Positions 39,223 to 48,153 of a DNA stretch of 48,187 nt are shown here, piece by piece. Position numbers and translations under genes: made by a program. Every line of letters starts with the position of its first letter. The stretch's first letter is position 1. The notes below the pieces were generated by a model. It was not told where the DNA came from. It saw nothing but the letters and a program-made list of their open reading frames with translations, and did not search any database. Origin of the DNA: Rhodocyclaceae bacterium UBA2250 (lineage in GTDB: Bacteria > Pseudomonadota > Gammaproteobacteria > Burkholderiales > Rhodocyclaceae); the NCBI GenBank assembly GCA_002347285.1, contig DDXW01000027.1, positions 1-48,187 of the forward strand. Reading direction: 5' to 3'.

Positions 39223-39719
39223 CCGTCACCGCCTGCGTCGCCTACGTGGCTATCGGCGCGAACCTCGGCGAGCCGGTCGCCACGGTGCGCGCCGCCATCG
39301 ATGCGTTGCGCGCCGTTGAGGGTACGCGTTTCCTCTCCGCTTCTTCGCTCTACCGCACCGCGCCGGTCGGCCTGCATCATCAGCCCGACTTCATCAATGC
39401 CGTCGCCGCCCTGGAGGTCGATGCCGCCGCCCTGCCGGCGCCGAGTCTGCTCGACCGGCTGTTCGCCATCGAAGCCGATTTCGGCCGCGTGCGCACGATC
39501 CGGAACGCACCGCGCACGCTCGATCTCGACCTGCTGCTGTTCGGTACGGAATGCCGCGACGAGCCGGGCCTGACCCTGCCCCACCCGCGCATGACTGAGC
39601 GCGCCTTCGTGCTCGCGCCTCTCGCCGAGCTCGGCCCAGACCTGAACATTCCCGGCCACGGTCGGATAGCCGATCTGCTTGCCGGGGTCGTCGGACAGCG
39701 CATCGAGCGCCTGTCATGA
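39219..39719 (+). CDS. folK: 7,8-dihydro-6-hydroxymethylpterin pyrophosphokinase
   Basis: A 166-residue HPPK of folate synthesis, which transfers pyrophosphate from ATP to the pterin. AYVAIGANLGEPVATVRAAI, SLYRTAPVGLHHQPDFINAV, RTIRNAPRTLDLDLLLFG (two catalytic Asp) and LPHPRMTERAFVLAPLAEL are diagnostic. A segment AAALPAPSLLDRL at about 69-81 includes a degenerate repeat copy and lengthens that loop slightly. ATG overlaps pcnB and the stop overlaps the DUF486 gene. pcnB-folK-panBC is conserved in proteobacteria. Confidence 0.95.
   Translation: MTVTACVAYVAIGANLGEPVATVRAAIDALRAVEGTRFLSASSLYRTAPVGLHHQPDFINAVAALEVDAAALPAPSLLDRLFAIEADFGRVRTIRNAPRTLDLDLLLFGTECRDEPGLTLPHPRMTERAFVLAPLAELGPDLNIPGHGRIADLLAGVVGQRIERLS
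39426..39448 (+). repeat. Degenerate CCGAGTTT repeat inside folK
   Basis: GCCGCCCTGCCGGCGCCGAG followed by TCT; about 20 of 23 positions agree with the consensus. Translated AALPAPS, the same frame as in the other coding copies. Confidence 0.5.
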
Positions 39720-40078
39720 ATCTCCTCAGGGAGATCCCGGTCCTCTGGCAGACCGCGCTGCTGTTGACGGCCTCGAACGTCTTCATGACCTTCGCCTGGT
39801 ACGCCCACCTCAAGAACCTCAACGACCGGCCGTGGTGGATCGCCGCGCTCGCCTCCTGGGGCATCGCGCTGTTCGAATATCTGCTGCAGGTGCCGGCCAA
39901 CCGCATCGGTCATCACGAACTGTCGCTCGCCCAACTCAAGATCCTGCAGGAGGTCATCACCCTGACGGTGTTCGTGCCGTTCGTGATCTTCTACATGCGC
40001 CAGCCGCTGAAACTCGATTACCTGTGGGCGGGTTTGTGTATCCTTGGCGCCGTCTATTTCATCTTCCGCAGCCCCTGA
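39716..40078 (+). CDS. DMT-superfamily small membrane protein, DUF486
   Basis: A 120-residue protein with four predicted transmembrane helices (about 10-27, 40-56, 79-96 and 101-117), the EamA-like half-size type known as DUF486. FMTFAWYAHLKNLNDRPWW and ASWGIALFEYLLQVPANRIG are typical. The family's function is unknown; small multidrug-type exporters share the architecture. It is embedded in the folate/pantothenate operon with four-base overlap to folK and one-base overlap to panB, so it is cotranscribed with them. Confidence 0.92.
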   Translation: MNLLREIPVLWQTALLLTASNVFMTFAWYAHLKNLNDRPWWIAALASWGIALFEYLLQVPANRIGHHELSLAQLKILQEVITLTVFVPFVIFYMRQPLKLDYLWAGLCILGAVYFIFRSP

Positions 40079-40893
40079 TGACCTATCTCGCCAGCAACAA
40101 GCCGATCACCCTGCCCGAACTGGCGCGCATGAAGCGCGAGGGCGAGAAGATCGCCATGCTGACCTGCTACGACGCCAGCTTCGCCGCGCTCGAGGATCGC
40201 TGCGGCGTGGACGTGATGCTGGTCGGCGATTCGCTCGGCAACGTGATCCAGGGCAGGACCTCGACGCTGCCGGTGACGATGGAACACATGGTCTACCACA
40301 CCGCCTGCGTCGCCAGCCTGCCGGCGCGGCCGATGCTGGTCGCCGATCTGCCGTTCGGCGCCTACCACGAGTCGAAGGAGCAGGCGATCCGCAACGCCGG
40401 CGCGTTGCTCGCCGCCGGCGCCGAAATGGTCAAACTCGAAGGCGGAGCGGTGATGGCGGAGACCGTGCATTTCATGGTCGAGCGCGGCGTGCCGGTCTGC
40501 GCCCATATCGGCCTGACGCCGCAGTCGGTGCATGCGCTCGGCGGCTACCGCGTCCAGGGCCGCGACGATGCCGGCGCCGCGCGCATGAAGGCGGACGCAC
40601 GCGCCCTCGAGGATGCCGGCGCGGCCTTGATGGTACTGGAGATGGTGCCGGCCGGCCTGGCCGGCGAAATCACGCGCGCGCTCAAGGCCTGTGCGACGAT
40701 CGGCATCGGCGCCGGCCCCGAGTGCGACGGCCAAGTGCTGGTGCTGCACGACATGCTCGGCCTCTACCCCGGCAGGAAGGGGCGCTTCGTCAAAGACTTC
40801 ATGGCCGAAGCGCAGAGCATCGAAGGGGCCGTCAAGGCCTATGTCGCCGCCGTCAAGGACGGCAGCTACCCCGCCCCCGAACACTGCTACTGA
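40078..40893 (+). CDS. panB: 3-methyl-2-oxobutanoate hydroxymethyltransferase
   Basis: A 271-residue ketopantoate hydroxymethyltransferase, the first committed step to pantothenate, using 5,10-methylene-THF. Motifs: MLTCYDASFAALEDRCGVDV, MLVGDSLGNVIQG (metal Asp), VKLEGG, AHIGLTPQSVHALGGYRVQG and IGIGAGPECDGQVLVLHDML. It starts with the ATG sharing a base with the DUF486 stop. panB, panC and panD follow in pathway order. Confidence 0.97.
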   Translation: MTYLASNKPITLPELARMKREGEKIAMLTCYDASFAALEDRCGVDVMLVGDSLGNVIQGRTSTLPVTMEHMVYHTACVASLPARPMLVADLPFGAYHESKEQAIRNAGALLAAGAEMVKLEGGAVMAETVHFMVERGVPVCAHIGLTPQSVHALGGYRVQGRDDAGAARMKADARALEDAGAALMVLEMVPAGLAGEITRALKACATIGIGAGPECDGQVLVLHDMLGLYPGRKGRFVKDFMAEAQSIEGAVKAYVAAVKDGSYPAPEHCY

Positions 40894-40903
40894 GCCTTTC
40901 CCG

Positions 40904-41743
40904 ATGCACATCCACGAGACCATCGCCGGCGTGCGCGCCGCGCTCGACGCCGTCCGCCGCGCCGGCCGGCGCATCGTCTTCGTCCCGACCATGGGCAACC
41001 TGCACAACGGTCACATCGCCCTGATGCGCCAGGCACGCCAGCACGGCGACTGCGTGGTGGCCTCGATCTTCGTCAACCGCCTGCAGTTCCGCCCCGGCGA
41101 GGACTTCGAGAAATACCCGCGCACCCTGGCGGCCGACTGCGAAAAGCTCGTCGCCGCCGGCGTCGACCATCTGTTCGCCCCCGGCGAGGCGGAGCTCTAT
41201 CCCGAGCCGCAGCGCTACGTCGTCGAGCCGCCGGCCGAGCATGCCACCATTCTCGAGGGCGAGTTCCGGCCCGGCCACTTCCGCGGCGTCGCGACGGTCG
41301 TCATGAAGCTGTTCGCCATCGTCCAGCCCCAGGCCGCGCTGTTCGGCAAGAAGGACTATCAGCAGTTCATGGTGCTTTCCGCCATGGTGCGCGAGTTCGC
41401 CCTGCCGATCGAGGTCATCCCCGGGGAAACCGTGCGTGCGACCGACGGCCTGGCCTTGTCGTCGCGCAACGGCTACCTTTCGGCGGCGGAGCGCATCGAA
41501 GCGCCGCGCCTGCATCGCATCCTGCAGCAGACGGCCGCGGCGCTGCGCGCCGGCAACCGCGACTTTGCCGGACTCGAAGCCGCAGGCATGGCCGAACTGC
41601 GCGCATGCGGCTGGGTTCCCGACTATCTTGCGATACGCCGAAAGTATGATTTAAAATCGCCGGCCGCTCACGATTCCGGGTTGGTGGTGCTGGCCGCGGC
41701 GCGGCTGGGAAGCACGCGCCTCATCGACAATCTGGAAGTTTAG
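40904..41743 (+). CDS. panC: Pantothenate synthetase
   Basis: A 279-residue enzyme that joins pantoate and beta-alanine with ATP. FVPTMGNLHNGHIALMRQAR has the HxGH-type nucleotide site; SIFVNRLQFRPGEDFEKYPR, FRGVATVVMKLFAIVQP, FGKKDYQQFMVL and LALSSRNGYLS (KMSKS-like) follow. Note N-L-H-N-G-H where most members have L-H-x-GH, a normal variant. The start is 10 bases after panB. Confidence 0.97.
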   Translation: MHIHETIAGVRAALDAVRRAGRRIVFVPTMGNLHNGHIALMRQARQHGDCVVASIFVNRLQFRPGEDFEKYPRTLAADCEKLVAAGVDHLFAPGEAELYPEPQRYVVEPPAEHATILEGEFRPGHFRGVATVVMKLFAIVQPQAALFGKKDYQQFMVLSAMVREFALPIEVIPGETVRATDGLALSSRNGYLSAAERIEAPRLHRILQQTAAALRAGNRDFAGLEAAGMAELRACGWVPDYLAIRRKYDLKSPAAHDSGLVVLAAARLGSTRLIDNLEV

Positions 41744-41851
41744 GTCACCGCGATGCGCTCAATGCCGGCGGTGCGCCAGCAGCGCACGAGAGAGGACGGC
41801 CGGCTCCGGCCTTCCTGGCTTTTGCCGCCTACGCACGACAGGAGAGCGACC

Positions 41852-42235
41852 ATGCAACGCACCATGCTGAAATCCAAGCTGCACCGCGTCACCGTGACCC
41901 AGGCCGAGCTGCACTACGAGGGCTCCTGCGCGATCGATCAGAACCTGCTCGACGCCGCCGACATCCGCGAATACCAGCAGATCGAGATCTACAACGTCAC
42001 CAACGGCGAGCGCTTCTCGACCTACGCGATCAACGCCGAGCGCGGCAGCGGCACGATCTCCGTCAACGGCGCCGCCGCGCGCAAGGCGGCGGCCGGCGAT
42101 CTGCTGATCATCTGCACCTATGCCGCCTACAGCGAGGTCGAGTTGGCGAAGCACGCGCCGGATCTGATCTACGTTGATGCCAAGAACCACATCACGCACC
42201 GCAGCGGCAGCATCCCGATCCAGGCCGCGGCCTGA
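41852..42235 (+). CDS. panD: Aspartate 1-decarboxylase proenzyme
   Basis: A 127-residue pyruvoyl enzyme that makes beta-alanine from aspartate for pantothenate. Self-cleavage between Gly24 and Ser25 (HYEGSCAID) creates the pyruvoyl group; NVTNGERFSTYAI and LIICTYA are also conserved. The ATG at 41852 with AGGAGAG upstream is chosen over a longer frame. A 108-base gap separates it from panC, so it may have extra regulation. A terminator follows. Confidence 0.97.
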   Translation: MQRTMLKSKLHRVTVTQAELHYEGSCAIDQNLLDAADIREYQQIEIYNVTNGERFSTYAINAERGSGTISVNGAAARKAAAGDLLIICTYAAYSEVELAKHAPDLIYVDAKNHITHRSGSIPIQAAA

Positions 42236-42252
42236 ACGGCCTGCGCCGCTCG

Positions 42253-42282
42253 AAGGCCCGCTGCGGCGGGCCTTTTTTCTTT
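42253..42282 (+). terminator. Rho-independent terminator of the hda-panD operon
   Basis: AAGGCCCGC, loop TGCG, GCGGGCCTT followed by TTTTCTTTT, 18 bases after panD. Confidence 0.92.
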
Positions 42283-42342
42283 TCGCAAGTTTTACGATTG
42301 GTTTCATTCAAATAACTGATCGAAATCACCCGCACCGGTCAA

Positions 42343-42384
42343 TTGACCATCATCAAGGAATCCCCCCGCCCCCTTCCGTAGAGT
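42343..42384 (+). promoter_or_regulatory. DNR/NNR/FNR-type box and -10 of the norCB promoter
   Basis: TTGACCATCATCAA (42343-42356) is an exact TTGA-N6-TCAA box. A -10-like TAGAGT lies at 42379-42384; a start near 42391 places the box centre at -41.5, the textbook class II activator position. This indicates control by an NO- or oxygen-responsive Crp/Fnr regulator. No good -35 box is present, as expected for an activated promoter. Confidence 0.82.
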
Positions 42385-42430
42385 CGCGGCCACGCCGCAC
42401 TCCGTGGCTAACGTTAACAAAGGGGGCCTT

Positions 42431-42865
42431 ATGAGCGAAGCATTCACTACCTCGACTGCCCGAAACATCTTTTATGGCGGAACGATGTTCTTCCTGCTGG
42501 TGTTTCTGGCGCTGACCTATCAGACCGAGCAGGTCATTCCGAAGCGCGACAAGCGCGAAATGCTGGCCGATCCGATGGTCGTCGCCGGCAAGAAGCTTTG
42601 GGAAACCAACAACTGCATCGGCTGCCACACGCTGCTGGGCGAAGGCGCCTATTTCGCGCCGGAGCTGGGCAACGTCGTCAAGCGCTTGGGCAGCAAGGAA
42701 GCCGTCATGGGCTTCATCCAGTCGCGTCCTGCCGAGGGCATTCCCGGTCGCCGCAGCATGCCCCAGTTCAACTTCACGGAACAGCAGCTGAAGGAAATCG
42801 CCGCCTTCCTCGACTACGTGGGACAAATCGACGCCGCCAAGTGGCCGCCCAATATCCAGGGCTAA
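42431..42865 (+). CDS. norC: Nitric oxide reductase cytochrome c subunit
   Basis: A 144-residue membrane-anchored cytochrome c of cNOR, which relays electrons from periplasmic donors to NorB. One N-terminal helix (NIFYGGTMFFLLVFLALTY) leads to the heme site CIGCH (about 62-66) with the axial Met in RSMPQF. A GTG nine codons upstream is in frame, but the ATG at 42431 with AGGGGG before it is preferred. norB follows 26 bases later. Confidence 0.96.
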   Translation: MSEAFTTSTARNIFYGGTMFFLLVFLALTYQTEQVIPKRDKREMLADPMVVAGKKLWETNNCIGCHTLLGEGAYFAPELGNVVKRLGSKEAVMGFIQSRPAEGIPGRRSMPQFNFTEQQLKEIAAFLDYVGQIDAAKWPPNIQG

Positions 42866-42891
42866 CCGGCAACCGACCAAGGAGATAACAG

Positions 42892-44265
42892 ATGCAATAT
42901 AAATCCCAAGCCGTCGCGAAGCCGTATTTCATCGCGGCCATCGCGCTGTTCGTCGCCCAGATTCTGTTCGGCCTGATCATGGGCCTGCAGTATGTCTGGG
43001 GCGACTTCCTCTTCCCGCACATCCCGTTCAACGTCGCGCGCATGGTGCATACCAACGCGCTGATCGTCTGGCTGCTGATGGGCTTCATGGGCGCGGCCTA
43101 CTACCTCATCCCCGAGGAAGCCGAGACCGAGCTGCACAGCCCGGGCCTGGCGATCGCCATGTTCTGGATCTTCCTCGTCGCCGCCGGCCTCACCGTCGTC
43201 GGCTACCTGACGGTTCCGTATGCCTCGCTGGCCAAGATGACTGGCAATGACCTGCTGCCGACCATGGGCCGCGAGTTCCTCGAGCAGCCGCTGATCACCA
43301 AGGTCGGCATCGTCATCGTCGCGCTGGCTTTCCTCTTCAACATCTCCATGACGGTACTGAAGGGCCGCAAGACCTCGATCGCCACCGTTCTCCTGATCGG
43401 TCTGTGGGGCTTGGCCGTGCTGTTCCTGTTCTCCTTCTATAACCCCCACAACGTCGTGCGCGACAAGTTCTACTGGTGGTGGGTCGTGCACCTGTGGGTG
43501 GAAGGCGTGTGGGAACTGATCCTCGGCGCGATCCTCGCCTTCGTGCTGATCAAGGTGACCGGCGTCGACCGCGAGGTGATCGAGAAGTGGCTGTACGTGA
43601 TCATCACCCTGACGCTGGTCTCCGGCATCCTCGGCACCGGCCACCACTACTACTGGATCGGCACGCCGGAATCCTGGCAGCTGATCGGTTCGGTGTTCTC
43701 CGCGCTGGAACCCATCCCCTTCTTCGGCATGACGCTGTTCGCCTTCAACATGGTGAACCGCCGCCGGCGCGAGCACCCGAACAAGGCCGCCACCCTCTGG
43801 GCGCTCGGCACGGGCGTGATGGCCTTCCTCGGTGCCGGCGTGTGGGGCTTCCTGCACACCCTGTCGCCGGTGAACTACTACACCCACGGCACGCAAATCA
43901 CCGCTGCCCACGGCCACATGGCGTTCTACGGCGCCTATGTGATGGCCGTGCTGACGATGATCAGCTACGCCATGCCGCTGATGCGCGGCCGCGCCGCCAA
44001 CAGCAACAAGGCGCAGGTCGTCGAGATGTGGTCGTTCTGGCTGATGACGATCGCGATCGTCTTCATCACGCTGTTCCTGACCGCCGCCGGCATCCTGCAG
44101 GTCTGGCTGCAGCGCGTCTCCGACTCGCCGCTGCCGTTCATGGTGGCGCAGGACCAAGTCTCCCTGTTCTACTGGATGCGCGAATGGTCGGGCGTGGTCT
44201 TCCTGATCGGCCTCGTCGTCTACATCTGGAGCTTCTTCATCCCCGGCGAAGAGAAAGCCGCCTGA
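42892..44265 (+). CDS. norB: Nitric oxide reductase large subunit
   Basis: A 457-residue, 12-helix cNOR catalytic subunit that reduces NO to N2O. The metal ligands are all present: His53 (RMVHTNAL), His200 (HLWVEGVWE, with Glu204 and Glu208), His251-His252 (GTGHHYYWIG), and His340/His342 (AAHGHMAFYG). The absence of an N-terminal quinol-oxidase-like extension separates it from qNOR. AAGGAGAT precedes the ATG. Only norCB are present: norD, norE and norQ, often beside them and needed for assembly in several species, are missing here. A terminator follows directly. Confidence 0.97.
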   Translation: MQYKSQAVAKPYFIAAIALFVAQILFGLIMGLQYVWGDFLFPHIPFNVARMVHTNALIVWLLMGFMGAAYYLIPEEAETELHSPGLAIAMFWIFLVAAGLTVVGYLTVPYASLAKMTGNDLLPTMGREFLEQPLITKVGIVIVALAFLFNISMTVLKGRKTSIATVLLIGLWGLAVLFLFSFYNPHNVVRDKFYWWWVVHLWVEGVWELILGAILAFVLIKVTGVDREVIEKWLYVIITLTLVSGILGTGHHYYWIGTPESWQLIGSVFSALEPIPFFGMTLFAFNMVNRRRREHPNKAATLWALGTGVMAFLGAGVWGFLHTLSPVNYYTHGTQITAAHGHMAFYGAYVMAVLTMISYAMPLMRGRAANSNKAQVVEMWSFWLMTIAIVFITLFLTAAGILQVWLQRVSDSPLPFMVAQDQVSLFYWMREWSGVVFLIGLVVYIWSFFIPGEEKAA

Positions 44266-44290
44266 GCGAAGCCTGCTGAGCAAGGCAAGC

Positions 44291-44324
44291 CCGGCGTCCA
44301 TCGCAAGATGGGCGCCGGTTTTGT
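44291..44324 (+). terminator. Rho-independent terminator of norCB
   Basis: CCGGCGTCCATC, loop GCAA, GATGGGCGCCGG followed by TTTTGTTT, 25 bases after norB. One T-G pair interrupts the stem. Confidence 0.88.
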
Positions 44325-44389
44325 TTAGGCCGGCATTTCTGCTAGGATTCCCTACCCTTCTTTACAGACAAACCCTCGAAGAGGCACCA

Positions 44390-44716
44390 ATGAGCGAACA
44401 CATCCATTACGTCACCGATGCCAGCTTCAAAAGCGACGTGCTGGAATCCCCCGTCCCCGTGCTGGTCGATTACTGGGCCGAATGGTGCGGTCCCTGCAAG
44501 ATGATTGCACCGATCCTCGACGAAGTCGCCAAGGACTACCAAGGCCGCCTCAAGGTCGCCAAGCTGAACATCGACGAGAATCCCAAGACGCCGGGCGAGT
44601 ACGGCATCCGCGGCATTCCCACCCTGATCCTGTTCAAGGGCGGCAATGTCGAGGCCACCAAGGTCGGCGCGTTGTCGAAATCGCAGCTGACCGCCTTCAT
44701 TGACAGCAATCTCTAA
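44390..44716 (+). CDS. trxA: Thioredoxin 1
   Basis: A 108-residue cytoplasmic thioredoxin with the WCGPC active site (YWAEWCGPCKMIAPILDEVA), the cis-proline loop GIRGIPTLILFKGG and Asp in the VLVDYWA strand. The ATG at 44390 with AAGAGG upstream gives the classical length. It is immediately upstream of rho, a widely conserved proteobacterial pairing. Confidence 0.97.
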   Translation: MSEHIHYVTDASFKSDVLESPVPVLVDYWAEWCGPCKMIAPILDEVAKDYQGRLKVAKLNIDENPKTPGEYGIRGIPTLILFKGGNVEATKVGALSKSQLTAFIDSNL

Positions 44717-44877
44717 TCCCATTACATTCGCCCCGAAGTCGTACCGCAGTTCCTGAGCGACCAACGCGACTTCGGGCCGCAGGCACCTCCAGCCTGCAGC
44801 GTAACACCCCCCCTTCCCTGATGTATTCCTTACACGCCGGATCCGTCTCGTCCGCGTGCCACCCCCTAAGCACAACC
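44717..44877 (+). promoter_or_regulatory. Structured leader of rho
   Basis: This 161-base trxA-rho gap holds a 10-bp perfect inverted repeat, CCCGAAGTCG (44732-44741) and CGACTTCGGG (44767-44776), with a 25-base loop. A second hairpin, GCAGGC-N7-GCCTGC (44779-44797), follows, then a C-rich tract (eight C) before the start. No T-run follows the hairpins, so it is not a simple terminator. Rho autoregulates its own leader in E. coli; the C-rich run after the hairpins would suit Rho loading. Confidence 0.5.
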
Positions 44878-46140
<1,263 letters not shown>

Positions 46141-46240
46141 CCATGGTTGATTTCCCTGTGCTTTTTCTGGATAATGACAGGCTTTCTGCGATGCGTCGCA
46201 GGCACCCGGCGATACAAAGGACATCGTAAAGGACACTGAG

Positions 46241-46456
46241 ATGAAAGAAGGCATCCACCCGAAATACAACGAGATCGAGGTGACTTGCAGCTGCGGCAAC
46301 AAGTTCATGACGCGCTCGACCAACAGCAAGCCGCTGCACATCGAAGTCTGCTCGGCCTGCCATCCGTTCTACACCGGCAAGCAGAAGATCGTCGACACCG
46401 CCGGCCGTGTCGAGCGCTTCCGCCAGAAGTACAAGCGCCCCGGCGCCGCTGCCTGA
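46241..46456 (+). CDS. rpmE: 50S ribosomal protein L31, zinc-binding form
   Basis: A 71-residue L31 with zinc-ligand cysteines C16, C18, C37 and C40 (TCSCGN, then VCSACHPFY). The zinc form (C+) is replaced by a Cys-free paralogue under zinc limitation in many bacteria. AAAGGAC lies before the ATG. It lies 100 bases after rho and ends before a terminator. Confidence 0.98.
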   Translation: MKEGIHPKYNEIEVTCSCGNKFMTRSTNSKPLHIEVCSACHPFYTGKQKIVDTAGRVERFRQKYKRPGAAA

Positions 46457-46504
46457 CCGGCGTTGGCGCATGCTGAAAGGGCAGCCATGTCTGCCTCTGG
46501 CATG

Positions 46505-46532
46505 AAGGCAGCTGCGGCTGCCTTTTCTTTTG
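46505..46532 (+). terminator. Rho-independent terminator of rpmE
   Basis: AAGGCAGC, loop TGCG, GCTGCCTT followed by TTCTTTT. An extra hairpin GGCAGCC-N7-rich sequence lies just upstream. Confidence 0.88.
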
Positions 46533-46545
46533 GCCGCCACCGATC

Positions 46546-48153
46546 ATGAACTTCGGCGGATTGCGCGACAACGCACCTCCCGTGCCGGTCATCGCGATCG
46601 TTCTGCTGGCGGGCCTCTACCTGCTGACGGGCGTCGCGGCCCACGATCCCTGGAAAACCGAGGACGCGATCCATATCGGCATCGCCCACGGCTTCGCCAG
46701 CGGCGGCGGCTGGCTGTTTCCCCGGATCGCCGGCGAGCCCTGGCCGCATACCGCCCCGCTCTACCACTGGCTGGCCGCGCTGACCGGCCAGGCGCTGGAA
46801 GGCCAGCTCGGCTTCCACAACGCCGCCAGGCTGGCGAGCACCTTGTTCGGCGCCCTGTTCCTGATCGGGGTGGCTGGCGCGTCCCGCGCTTTCCACGGCG
46901 ACGCAGCCGGCCGCCTCGCGCCGTTGCTGGCGATCGGCACCCTTGGCCTGCTGCTGCCGATGCACGAAGCCCAGCCCGCGATCGCCGGACTGGCTTTTGC
47001 AGCGCTGGCCTGGTGGGGCGGCGGCCTGCTTCTGCAGGGCCACACCAGCGGCGGCCTGCTGCTCGGCCTCGGCCTCGGTCTCGCCTTCCCGGCACATGGT
47101 CTCGTCGGCCTGCTGATGGCGATCGCCGCCCTGCCAGCGCCGATTTTGCGGCGCGATGCGAAGGGCTTCGCCCTTGCCGTGCTGGTCGCCCTGCCGCTGA
47201 TCGCGGCCTGGCCGCTGCTGGTGATGCAGCACGATCCGGCACTGTGGGCCGGCTGGTGGCAGAACGAACTGGCGGAGGCCACGCAGGCGCGCACCCTGCC
47301 CGACAGGCGCCATGTCGAACAACTGCTCTGGGCGGCCTGGCCCGTCCTGCCGCTCGCCCTCTGGAGCCTTTGGCTGCACCGGCGCCAGTGCTCCCCTCTC
47401 GCGCTGCCGCTGCTCGGGTTACTGCTGACGCTCTCTTGGTACCTGACCGGCTCGGCACGCAGCCTCAGCGTGCTGCCGGTCCTGCTCCCGCTCACCCTGC
47501 TCGCGGCAGCCGGTGCCGACCGGTTGCGCCGCGGGACTGCGAATGCCTTCGACTGGTTCGCCCTGACCACCTTCAGCTTCGTGGCCGCGCTGATCTGGCT
47601 GGGCGCCAGCGCGCAGGGTCTCGGCTGGCCGCCGAAGATCGCCAACAACTTCGCCAAGCTGGCGCCGGGCCACGAGGTCGACTACGGCATGGTCGCGCTC
47701 GCCGGCGCCATTGGCGCCACCCTGCTCTGGCTGCTGTCCTGGGGGCTGCGGCGGGCGGGCTGGCGCGCCACCCTGCGCTGGGCCGCGGGCGTAACCTTGA
47801 TGTGGGTGCTGACGGCCACCTTGTGGCTTGCCTGGATCGACTACGCCATCTCGTACCGTCCGGTGGCGCTCTCGCTGCAAAACGCCCTGCCCCGGGGAAT
47901 CGACTGCATCGAGCGCCAGGACATCGGCCCCGCCCAGCGGGCATCGCTCGACTATTTCGCCGGCATCCGCACGACCGAAGCGGGACGGCAGCCACGCTGC
48001 TCTTGGCGCCTCTCGGTCGAGGGCAGCCGGCGGACGGCGCCGCCGGGCTGGACCGAAGTCTGGCGCGGTGGCCGCACCAGCGACCGCAAGGAGCGCTGGT
48101 ATCTCGACCGGCGCGAAGCTACACCTTCAGGAAATTCGCCCGGTAATACTTGA
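46546..48153 (+). CDS. ArnT/PMT-like membrane glycosyltransferase
   Basis: A 535-residue polytopic inner-membrane protein with about 11-12 hydrophobic helices, of the GT-C group (ArnT, dolichol-mannosyltransferase-like). The first periplasmic loop has the acidic catalytic pattern HDPWKTEDAIHIGIAHGF, and PRIAGEPWPHTAPLYHWLAA follows, like the ArnT LNGxPFFEKPPLxYW block. Members transfer sugars from undecaprenyl or polyprenyl phosphate to lipid A, proteins or cell-wall polymers. Acceptor and donor are unknown. It ends overlapping the convergent gene at 48119 by 35 bases. The segment AALPAPIL at about 194-201 is encoded by a degenerate repeat. Confidence 0.82.
   Translation: MNFGGLRDNAPPVPVIAIVLLAGLYLLTGVAAHDPWKTEDAIHIGIAHGFASGGGWLFPRIAGEPWPHTAPLYHWLAALTGQALEGQLGFHNAARLASTLFGALFLIGVAGASRAFHGDAAGRLAPLLAIGTLGLLLPMHEAQPAIAGLAFAALAWWGGGLLLQGHTSGGLLLGLGLGLAFPAHGLVGLLMAIAALPAPILRRDAKGFALAVLVALPLIAAWPLLVMQHDPALWAGWWQNELAEATQARTLPDRRHVEQLLWAAWPVLPLALWSLWLHRRQCSPLALPLLGLLLTLSWYLTGSARSLSVLPVLLPLTLLAAAGADRLRRGTANAFDWFALTTFSFVAALIWLGASAQGLGWPPKIANNFAKLAPGHEVDYGMVALAGAIGATLLWLLSWGLRRAGWRATLRWAAGVTLMWVLTATLWLAWIDYAISYRPVALSLQNALPRGIDCIERQDIGPAQRASLDYFAGIRTTEAGRQPRCSWRLSVEGSRRTAPPGWTEVWRGGRTSDRKERWYLDRREATPSGNSPGNT
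47125..47147 (+). repeat. Degenerate CCGAGTTT repeat in the glycosyltransferase gene
   Basis: GCCGCCCTGCCAGCGCCGAT followed by TTT. About 20 of 23 positions agree with the consensus, and it is again read as AAxPAP. This could be chance in GC-rich DNA. Confidence 0.35.
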
